Assembly (NCBI GenBank): GCA_009885205.1
Contig: VFLE01000131.1
Coordinates: 1 to 6,227, forward strand
DNA length: 6,227 nt
Direction: 5' to 3'
Origin: Candidatus Shapirobacteria bacterium
GTDB lineage: Bacteria > Patescibacteriota > Microgenomatia > UBA12405
This document shows, piece after piece, positions 1 through 5,107 of the stretch. A program made the position numbers and the translations under genes. The notes beneath the pieces are model-generated. The model saw only the letters and a program-made list of their open reading frames with translations, had not been told where the DNA came from and made no database searches. Within the stretch, counting starts at the first letter, position 1. Every line of letters begins with the position of its first letter.

Positions 1-1121
1 GGATTGCTTGTTTTTCGATAAGGCTCGATAAATGTTCTCACTATAGATATAATTTTTTGCAAATCTGAATATTCTTTTAATTTTTGTATTAGAGCTTTAT
101 TCTGGGGGTTTATTTTATTTGGATTCTCAATTGCGTCTAATGTTTGAATATCAATGCTGATTTCTTTTGCAGAATTATATATTTTATCAAATTCGCTCGG
201 TAAAAATTGCAAAAAATCACGGGGCATTTTATCTGTGGATTCTTTTATCTTCATGACAATCGGTATGTAATCTTTGATTTCAGTAACGTTTCCAAAAAAA
301 AATGCATACTGATCTTTTATTTTGGGCAAAGCGTCACTGAAATTTATCGAATCGGTAACCGATCTTATATATTTTTTGATATCGGGGTTGTCCAATTGTC
401 GAGTGATATTGGCAGCGCTCTGTTGTCTTTTAACAAATTCGTCGCGAAGTTTTTTAAAGTTTGCCTGCTGTTCATGTATTTTTTTCTTGAGCGTTTCTTT
501 TTGTTGAATTTCCCATTTATTATATTTGATAATCTCGTTTAGTAAATATCGATATGTAGTATCGTTTATAATATCGTTTATCCAGGTTAGTCGTGTAACT
601 GTATAAATTCCAGACACCAGTCGTATGTATGAAAAACTGGATCCATTTTCGTCGTCAAATGTAAACTCCGAATTGGTGCTCGTATTTTTTTCGATGTTTG
701 CGTCAAATGACGATTGTATATTATATTTGGTTGGAAAACTGGTTGGAAAAAAACATCCGAACATGCACATAATATTATATTTCGCATTTTCGTGTTTTTC
801 TTCTTCGGTTGTTGCTATCGGCTGATTACGAAGCAACTTTGCAAAAAGATTGGAGTTAAAAAAATATTCGATGCGCATTTTGCTAGATTTTGCCGATTGT
901 AATTTATCTACCGCGTATTTCGCGTCAAATGTAAATAGAGGATAATTCGACACGGCTCCCCCTACTGCTATATCTTCGGATTTATGTGTAGGTTCATCTC
1001 CACCTCCCTTTGTTTTATTTATGGGTGGAAAATAGAATAAGTTTTTTGTTAAATATACTTTAGTAGGTCTGGGGAGGTTCAAATCTAATACAATTCGAAG
1101 TGTTTCTATTTTTGCATTCAT
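1..1121 (-). CDS. Conserved giant-virus-type protein of unknown function, C-terminus cut by window edge
   Basis: Translating the minus strand from the ATG at 1121 gives 373 codons with no stop, so the gene continues past base 1. The N-terminus reads MNAKIETLRIVLDLNLPRPT. A glycine-rich stretch lies at residues 39-41. A compact block follows: NYPLFTFD (59-66), RIEYFFN (83-89) and NIMCMFGCFFPTSFPTKYNI (116-135). From about 195 to 235 the chain is rich in K, E and Q and probably forms a coiled coil. The remainder (about 240-373) is charged and looks helical. No transmembrane helix, signal peptide or catalytic motif is visible. The PLF / FFN / FPT pattern resembles a conserved protein I recall from mesomimivirus-like genomes, but I cannot name its function. 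The start is preceded by an A/T-rich leader. The small ORFs on the plus strand opposite this gene are shadows. Confidence 0.85.
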   Translation of the reverse strand, partial: MNAKIETLRIVLDLNLPRPTKVYLTKNLFYFPPINKTKGGGDEPTHKSEDIAVGGAVSNYPLFTFDAKYAVDKLQSAKSSKMRIEYFFNSNLFAKLLRNQPIATTEEEKHENAKYNIMCMFGCFFPTSFPTKYNIQSSFDANIEKNTSTNSEFTFDDENGSSFSYIRLVSGIYTVTRLTWINDIINDTTYRYLLNEIIKYNKWEIQQKETLKKKIHEQQANFKKLRDEFVKRQQSAANITRQLDNPDIKKYIRSVTDSINFSDALPKIKDQYAFFFGNVTEIKDYIPIVMKIKESTDKMPRDFLQFLPSEFDKIYNSAKEISIDIQTLDAIENPNKINPQNKALIQKLKEYSDLQKIISIVRTFIEPYRKTSN

Positions 1122-1161
1122 ACTTATATTATCCAAAGAATATAATTCAAAGGTCAAATGT

Positions 1162-1185
1162 CAAAGGGAACCAAGGTTCCCTTTG
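1162..1185. repeat. Perfect 11-bp inverted repeat with 2-nt centre
   Basis: The left arm caaagggaacc (1162-1172) and right arm ggttccctttg (1175-1185) are exact reverse complements around AA. In RNA or single-stranded form the loop would open by at least one more pair. Its core aagggaaccaaggt (1164-1177) occurs again twice in the right-edge tandem repeat (6112-6125 and 6181-6194), so it belongs to a dispersed repeat family. It could act as a transcript 3'-end hairpin or be a mobile or recombination-prone repeat; the sequence does not decide. Confidence 0.85.
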
Positions 1186-1188
1186 GAT

Positions 1189-1208
1189 CCCTCCTCTAAA
1201 AGGGAGGG
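1189..1208. repeat. Small hairpin, 6-bp stem
   Basis: ccctcc (1189-1194) pairs with ggaggg (1203-1208) around an 8-nt loop. It bridges the palindrome at 1162-1185 and the tandem repeat that starts at 1202. By itself it is weak; it matters mainly because it is part of the same structured spacer. Confidence 0.5.
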
Positions 1209-1287
1209 GTGAAGGGTTCCCTGCAATATAAAGAAAAAGGGAGGGGGTGAAGGGTTCCCTGCAATATAAAGAAAAAGGGAGGGGTCC
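1202..1287. repeat. Two and a part copies of a 37-38 bp tandem repeat
   Basis: Copy 1 (1202-1238, 37 bp) and copy 2 (1239-1276, 38 bp) are identical except for one extra G in the G-run of copy 2. A third copy begins at 1277 (gggaggggtcc) and is lost by 1287. Each unit has a G-rich head (gggaggggtgaaggg), then ttccctgcaatataaag and a short A-run. The G-tracts sit on the plus strand. The unit count could vary between isolates by slippage. Confidence 0.9.
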
Positions 1288-1324
1288 AAAAGGAACCTAC
1301 GGTTCCCCCTGCTATTTTGGACCC
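1282..1324 (-). terminator. Nested hairpin directly after a stop codon, candidate transcript 3'-end signal
   Basis: The outer arms gggtccaaaa (1282-1291) and ttttggaccc (1315-1324) are exact reverse complements. Inside, ggaacc (1292-1297) pairs with ggttcc (1301-1306) around a TAC loop, leaving an 8-nt bulge on one side. Read on the minus strand, the structure begins at the base right after the TAA stop (1325-1327) of the 153-residue membrane protein gene. In mimivirus, mRNA 3' ends are known to map to hairpins just after genes, so this is a plausible 3'-end signal here. That role is inference; the inverted repeats themselves are plain in the sequence. Confidence 0.55.
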
Positions 1325-1786
1325 TTATTGTGTTGTTGCCACGGGCGCTGCAGACTGTTGCGTTGGAGGTGTATCCATCTTATCCGTCATGGCCTCGGCA
1401 ATTTTCAAATGATAATTAGTAAACGATGTCGGCAAGCAACAATAGGGGCTGTCTTCATTAAATAAATAGTCCATGCAAATGGTAAACAAAATCGTAATCA
1501 CAAAGGCGATATATATATCACGCGTTCCCATCCACGCAATTGCAAAAATTAAGATTTGTCGACTAAATGTATATTTCAAATAGGCTTCCATGCTTTTGCT
1601 TAGTTTTATTGTCACAAATTTAGAAGAAATGTTTAAAATGATTATCATAAATCCAGCGAAAAGTTTGCTATTATTTATAACATTCACATTCGAGTGAAAA
1701 AGTGAAAACATGTCGAGTATATTTTTACCAAAAAGAATAGATCTCCATTTAGAGGATTTATTTCTAGGTGATTTTTTTCCAGGCAT
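1325..1786 (-). CDS. Small multi-pass membrane protein, conserved giant-virus family of unknown function
   Basis: The 153-residue protein starts at the ATG at 1786 and ends at TAA (1325-1327). The N-terminus is basic (MPGKKSPRNKSSKWR). Hydrophobic segments lie at about 41-60 (FAGFMIIILNISSKFVTI), 76-90 and 91-108. The most distinctive blocks are KLSKSMEAYLKYTFSRQ (61-77), ILIFAIAWMGTRDIYIAF (78-95) and DYLFNEDSPYCCLP (106-119). The tail after about 138 is rich in T, P, Q and A and probably disordered. The IAWMGTRDIYIA and DYLFNE patterns match, from memory, a widespread Nucleocytoviricota membrane protein, probably of the virion or its inner membrane; that assignment is unverified. It lies 66 bp downstream of the next minus-strand gene, and a hairpin follows its stop codon at once. 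Confidence 0.9.
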   Translation of the reverse strand: MPGKKSPRNKSSKWRSILFGKNILDMFSLFHSNVNVINNSKLFAGFMIIILNISSKFVTIKLSKSMEAYLKYTFSRQILIFAIAWMGTRDIYIAFVITILFTICMDYLFNEDSPYCCLPTSFTNYHLKIAEAMTDKMDTPPTQQSAAPVATTQ

Positions 1787-1852
1787 TATTGCTTCTACAT
1801 TTAATTGAGAAAAATATATACATAACCGTGAAATGCAAAACGTTATATTATT
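1787..1852 (-). promoter_or_regulatory. A/T-rich leader of the 153-residue membrane protein gene
   Basis: The 66 bases between two codirectional minus-strand genes are A/T-rich and contain a TATATAT-type run at about 1814-1820. A promoter for the gene starting at 1786 probably lies here. I do not find the mimivirus early motif AAAATTGA on the coding strand, so no promoter class is assigned. Confidence 0.3.
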
Positions 1853-2245
1853 CTAATTATGTGGGCTATAAAATAATAATTCTTCGGTAGAAAGACGAGA
1901 TGCTAATACCGAATTTTTTACAGAAGACTCGACTGGATATTGCTCAACCATTTCCGGCGGTTTATTCACAATCACCGGCGACTCCTTTCCTACGGTTTGT
2001 TCAATTGGATAAGGCGAAAATCCTTCCACCACATCACTTTGATAGTATAAAATGACCAAGACGCAAACAAAGATTCCGTATATTATGTGAACGCATGTAT
2101 AAAACATGATAATTGTAATTATGCAAAATTTTCCTATAGGATTATGGCTAAATGCCAATGTTTCATCCGGATAGATAAAAAATAAAAACCCGAGAAGAAT
2201 AGGTAACATTTCGGCTAAATAGATTATACTGTTTTTACTCTTCAT
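1853..2245 (-). CDS. Small membrane protein with hydrophilic tail, unknown function
   Basis: I take the ATG at 2245 as the start (130 residues). The open frame extends to 2278, but the codon there is GTG, an unlikely initiator for a eukaryotic virus, and the ATG at 2280 is in another frame. The stop is TAG. Hydrophobic segments cover about residues 8-25 (YLAEMLPILLGFLFFIYP) and 39-68, the latter long enough for one long or two short helices. Between them is DETLAFSHNPIGK (27-39). The second hydrophobic block ends in YYQSDVVEGF (67-76), followed by a hydrophilic, probably disordered tail of about 55 residues. The FSH-N-P-G and YYQSD-VEGF patterns look like a conserved giant-virus membrane protein, recalled from memory only. 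It is divergent from the gene at 2299. Confidence 0.85.
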   Translation of the reverse strand: MKSKNSIIYLAEMLPILLGFLFFIYPDETLAFSHNPIGKFCIITIIMFYTCVHIIYGIFVCVLVILYYQSDVVEGFSPYPIEQTVGKESPVIVNKPPEMVEQYPVESSVKNSVLASRLSTEELLFYSPHN

Positions 2246-2298
2246 ATGTAATAAAATAATTATGGTTATAGTAAACACATACTTTATTTTAGCGCCAT
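2246..2298. promoter_or_regulatory. Divergent promoter region
   Basis: The 53 bp between the ATG at 2245 (minus) and the ATG at 2299 (plus) must contain the 5' signals of both genes. It is A/T-rich, with TTATTTTA just before the plus-strand gene and a long A/T run before the minus-strand one. A small GC patch (gcgccatatgggcgc, an imperfect palindrome at about 2292-2306) overlaps the plus-strand start codon. No mimivirus-type early motif is seen. Confidence 0.4.
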
Positions 2299-3108
2299 AT
2301 GGGCGCGGGATATTCGACTATTAATGAGGGTAAAAATTTTGACGACCCAATGTTTCTCTTTGCCCTGTTATTGCGAAAAATACGAGAAATAATATCTGTC
2401 TATTTTTTAAGTATTCCAATATATTCAAATTATATGTCTTTAGTATCTTATGCATCGGCTTGGACAAATAACGATGATGATGACACTATTATTATGAAAA
2501 AAAAAACGCCGTCTTTAAGAAAAACGATGAAACGGCCCTCAAAAATGACTGAAGATAGCGTGTCCGATGTTGTGGAAAATTTAGCGATCGAGGACACAAT
2601 GTTGGAGCAAGACGCGCGAAATAATCGTGTTTCTACTCTTTTAAACAAGTTAACGGCCGAAAACGACGGCAATGTTCTTGCCGATTTTCGGCCTTTGGCG
2701 AATCCAATTATAAATAAAAAAACGGATGACGAAAACGCCCATGGTAGACAATCGGATGTTCCGTTATCATATCAAGCAAATCCGCTCCAAATTCACCCAC
2801 CCTCCATTCGACGGGATGTTGAATCTAATTATTTGCCCAATCTTCCTGATTTAGGAAATTCATTTGATAGTTACCAACGCACATATGAACCGCCCAAAAT
2901 TATTCAGAATGCAAGATCAATGCCAGATGCGTCTAGCTCTGAAAAAAAAATAATGGAAAAAATAAATTACATGATTCATTTATTAGAGCAACAGCATAAT
3001 GAAAAAACGAGCAATATTACGGAAGAGTTTATTTTGTATACCTTTTTAGGTGTCTTTATTATTTTTATTGTAGATTCCTTCGCCAGAGTGGGGAAATATG
3101 TGCGTTAA
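2299..3108 (+). CDS. Candidate N-myristoylated protein with C-terminal transmembrane helix
   Basis: The 269-residue protein begins MGAGYSTINEGK. Gly2 with Ser6 fits the known N-myristoylation pattern (Gly at 2, small uncharged residue at 6), and poxvirus L1-type proteins start in a similar way (MGAAAS). A mildly hydrophobic stretch follows at about 17-50. Residues 58-240 are hydrophilic and probably disordered, with a D-run (59-62), a basic patch (67-83), and a proline-containing region with DFRPLANP (129-136) and NPLQIHPPSIRR (161-172). A helix-prone segment (215-235) leads into a single hydrophobic helix at about 244-260 (FILYTFLGVFIIFIVDSF), closed by a basic tail ARVGKYVR. The TEEFILYTFLGVF...DSFARVGKYVR end resembles a C-terminus I recall from other giant-virus proteins. 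The role is probably structural or in membrane assembly. The following gene starts 13 bp downstream. Confidence 0.85.
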   Translation: MGAGYSTINEGKNFDDPMFLFALLLRKIREIISVYFLSIPIYSNYMSLVSYASAWTNNDDDDTIIMKKKTPSLRKTMKRPSKMTEDSVSDVVENLAIEDTMLEQDARNNRVSTLLNKLTAENDGNVLADFRPLANPIINKKTDDENAHGRQSDVPLSYQANPLQIHPPSIRRDVESNYLPNLPDLGNSFDSYQRTYEPPKIIQNARSMPDASSSEKKIMEKINYMIHLLEQQHNEKTSNITEEFILYTFLGVFIIFIVDSFARVGKYVR

Positions 3109-3121
3109 TATATATATTATA
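3109..3121 (+). promoter_or_regulatory. All-A/T leader before the small basic protein gene
   Basis: The 13 bases between the TAA at 3108 and the ATG at 3122 are tatatatattata, entirely A/T. Similar A/T runs precede the other genes here. The downstream gene may be transcribed from this short element or together with its upstream neighbour. Confidence 0.35.
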
Positions 3122-3748
3122 ATGTCGACCCCGCGGTCTTTACGAAACAAAACTCTTTTTATCAAAAGAATGAGAAGCAATCCCGATTATATTCGAAGAA
3201 CCACACTGAACACCACGCGAAAAAAACAGAACGCAATAAAGCTATTTGAAAAATGTACAGAAACAAAGAAAACGCAATGTCTTGACGACGGGGATATAGA
3301 TGAATCTATCCAAAAAAAACTAAATCCAGATTATTTTGGTATATATGTAGCCACTTTGGCTGGATTAAAAGGCAATCCTCATTTTCAGCAAATTAAAAAA
3401 AATATAAACAGCAAAATAATGTCTGGAAATTTTCCTGAAACGCGAGAACCGAAAAGTCTAAACAATCTTCTACATATACTAAACACGCATGATACAAGCG
3501 ATATAACAATTTCGATACCCAGATCGAAATCTCATTCTCATTCTCTTCTTCCTCTCCCTTCTCCTTCCTCGGTGAATCTTCCCCCGCGACCTCCTTCCGT
3601 GAATTCTACACCAAAGTCTACGCCCGGGAAAAAACAAGCATCTTTGACTACTAATACTACGCAAAAGAAAGGACTTTTCAGCAATTTGATTTCGAGAATC
3701 CTTACAGGGAAAGGTGGAAAAAAACGAACGATAAACAAAAAAAAATAA
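3122..3748 (+). CDS. Small basic protein of unknown function with Pro/Ser-rich linker
   Basis: I choose the ATG at 3122 (208 residues, starting MSTPRSLRNK). An in-frame ATG at 3098 would overlap the end of the preceding gene and would turn the all-A/T leader into codons (MCVNIYII). The first 60 or so residues are strongly basic (R, K and N rich). A possibly folded part covers about 60-110 and includes KKLNPDYFGIYVATLAGLKG. A Ser/Pro/His-rich linker lies at about 134-170 (SKSHSHSLLPLPSPSS and beyond), encoded by a pyrimidine-rich DNA tract. The C-terminus has a short hydrophobic motif GLFSNLISRIL followed by a basic end TGKGGKKRTINKKK. The charge suggests nucleic acid binding or membrane association, but no known domain is recognised. 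It converges with the gene ending at 3789, with 40 bp between stops. Confidence 0.8.
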   Translation: MSTPRSLRNKTLFIKRMRSNPDYIRRTTLNTTRKKQNAIKLFEKCTETKKTQCLDDGDIDESIQKKLNPDYFGIYVATLAGLKGNPHFQQIKKNINSKIMSGNFPETREPKSLNNLLHILNTHDTSDITISIPRSKSHSHSLLPLPSPSSVNLPPRPPSVNSTPKSTPGKKQASLTTNTTQKKGLFSNLISRILTGKGGKKRTINKKK

Positions 3749-3788
3749 AAAAGTAATAATTTACATATTTGATGATGAGAAACGGCAA
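3749..3788. other. Convergent 3' junction
   Basis: This 40-bp A/T-rich gap holds the 3' ends of two converging genes (plus-strand stop at 3748, minus-strand stop at 3789). I see only 4-5 bp inverted repeats here and no strong hairpin, in contrast to the structured spacers at 1162-1324 and 6071-6227. Confidence 0.5.
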
Positions 3789-5057
3789 TCAACCCAATAT
3801 AAAACATTTTTCCGGAGAAATGGGGACTCCCGGAATTACTATATTATAGGCATAATACGCCGCTTTGTTTTCAAAAACGGGCGAATATTTCCATTTCCAT
3901 TTTTCTAGTATTCGCGAATTATGTCCAAGATTCGAAAACAAAATCATCGTGTATTTTTTCTCTAATTCTAATACACGACGAAGAGCCGTTAAAAACCCGG
4001 CAAAAAATAACCCCTCCGCATTCGAATTGGATATGGTCGCGACACATTCCAGTAAATTTCCGTCGTCCATATCTTCATATATTACTTTGGCGTCTTTCAT
4101 AAAATAAATTGCATAAATGTTATCATTCCGTTTTAATGAGTAAACATACAAATCATTTGATAAAATAAGGGAATGTAGATTTCCCATTTCGGGCAATACG
4201 CACAAAGAGAAAAGCGACGAGTTATCCTGGGCATTTTTGTCCAAGCGTTTTTGATGAGTTATTCCATACATAAAATCGGATAAAATGTCCATGTTTTCTT
4301 TGTATACGCGAACCACGCTAAAATGGGGAGGTAATTTCGGTATCTTTACATTTCGCAAATAAAAAACGGAATTTGTATAATTAACTACGGGAACGATTCC
4401 TTCGCATAATAATTCCTCTTTTTTGAAAAAAGAAGCCGAAATGTCTGTATTTTGGATGCGCTGATTGTATTCGTGCGTTTGTATCAGGTTGCGACTCAGC
4501 ATTTTGTCTTTTTTGTCACGGTGCATACATATAAAATCCCAGTAATAAACAAAATGTTTGTGAACATGTTTCCGGTTGTCCCATATAAAAATTTGTAATG
4601 GTCTAGAAATCATGCAACCAATTGGAATGGGTTTTTTTATGATATCGACAATCGATATTTCGTTGGTTGAGGGTACAATATCATAGGCCTCGTCGTTATA
4701 AAATGAAATATAAGAAGGGTGACTTGATCCGGTCATGGCCGCATCCAGCGCGCCCATATTAAACGAAGTCAATACACTTTCCGACGTGATATAATGACAT
4801 TGCATTAAATCGATACATTGAGCCCTTTCTTCTGGTGTGGTATCGGAATAAGCCAATGTTTTCACGCGTTTATTGTCAAAAAACTTGGTTCGTATTGGGA
4901 TTCCATGTTGAATATGAAAGGGGGTATATGTCCAATATCTCCAAAAATCGTATACGTGAAACGCGGGCTGTACGTTCCAAAAGGGGTAGCGAATTTTTAC
5001 GTAGGCGAATAAAAAAACGAAGACAAAGGCGAAAATCAAATACCAATATTCATACAT
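3789..5057 (-). CDS. Membrane-anchored N-myristoyltransferase-like protein
   Basis: The 422-residue protein starts at the ATG at 5057 and ends with TGA. The N-terminus is one transmembrane helix (about 5-20), followed by KIRYPFWNVQP (21-31), which resembles the FW-x-T-QP opening of the eukaryotic N-myristoyltransferase (NMT) core. PIGCMISRPLQIFIWD (145-160) matches the NMT strand G-F-I-S-A-P-x-x-I-x-I-Y-D. WDFICMHRDKKDKMLSRNLI (173-192) matches [20 protein letters not shown], including the backbone FL/FI pair known to form the acyl-CoA oxyanion site. The C-terminal part also follows NMT: NSRILEKWKWKY (380-391), then AYYAYNIVIPG (400-410), aligning with [20 protein letters not shown] and YLYNW. 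The family transfers myristate from myristoyl-CoA to N-terminal glycine. The FGIGDG motif is not conserved, so activity or specificity may differ. A general GNAT-fold acyltransferase is the alternative. Confidence 0.75.
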   Translation of the reverse strand: MYEYWYLIFAFVFVFLFAYVKIRYPFWNVQPAFHVYDFWRYWTYTPFHIQHGIPIRTKFFDNKRVKTLAYSDTTPEERAQCIDLMQCHYITSESVLTSFNMGALDAAMTGSSHPSYISFYNDEAYDIVPSTNEISIVDIIKKPIPIGCMISRPLQIFIWDNRKHVHKHFVYYWDFICMHRDKKDKMLSRNLIQTHEYNQRIQNTDISASFFKKEELLCEGIVPVVNYTNSVFYLRNVKIPKLPPHFSVVRVYKENMDILSDFMYGITHQKRLDKNAQDNSSLFSLCVLPEMGNLHSLILSNDLYVYSLKRNDNIYAIYFMKDAKVIYEDMDDGNLLECVATISNSNAEGLFFAGFLTALRRVLELEKKYTMILFSNLGHNSRILEKWKWKYSPVFENKAAYYAYNIVIPGVPISPEKCFILG

Positions 5058-5107
5058 TCTAATTTTTTTGCAAAGTTATAATGTATGTATTTTTTCCATT
5101 TCTTTAT
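5058..5107 (-). promoter_or_regulatory. A/T-rich leader of the N-myristoyltransferase-like gene
   Basis: The 50 bp between the methyltransferase stop (5108) and the next minus-strand ATG (5057) are strongly A/T-rich with T-runs on the plus strand. The coding strand reads AAAAAAATTAGA right up to the ATG. Close spacing and shared orientation allow cotranscription, but each gene has room for its own short promoter. Confidence 0.3.

Larger units (their letters stand above)
1122..1324. other. Intergenic spacer made of GC-rich hairpins and repeats
   Basis: This 203-bp gap separates the start of the left-edge gene from the stop of the next minus-strand gene. The first 40 bases are A/T-rich and probably hold the promoter of the left-edge gene. 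The rest is G/C-rich and strongly structured: a palindrome at 1162-1185, a small hairpin at 1189-1208, two tandem copies of a 37-38 bp unit at 1202-1276, and a nested hairpin at 1282-1324. The composition differs sharply from the surrounding AT-rich genes. I see no credible coding sequence in it. Confidence 0.8.

Noticed and set aside
207..542. Plus-strand open frame of 111 codons
   Set aside because: It lies opposite the long minus-strand gene (1-1121), has an F/L/I-rich composition typical of antisense to A-rich coding DNA, and shows no recognisable motif.
1247..1465. Plus-strand open frame across the repeat spacer
   Set aside because: It starts inside the tandem repeat and continues antisense to the 153-residue membrane protein gene; composition does not look coding.
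1802..1814. ttaattgagaaaa as a mimivirus-type early promoter (AAAATTGA)
   Set aside because: It only partly matches, and it reads on the plus strand while the flanking genes are on the minus strand.
2246..2278. N-terminal extension of the 130-residue membrane protein to a GTG at 2278
   Set aside because: GTG initiation is unlikely in a eukaryotic virus; the next in-frame ATG is at 2245, and the extension would take up most of the divergent promoter.
3098..3121. Upstream ATG of the small basic protein gene
   Set aside because: It overlaps the end of the preceding gene and would translate the A/T-only leader; the ATG at 3122 gives a normal basic N-terminus.
3538..3807. Minus-strand open frame with Arg/Gly-rich composition
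   Set aside because: It is antisense to the low-complexity C/T tract of the 3122-3748 gene and overlaps the end of the NMT-like gene.
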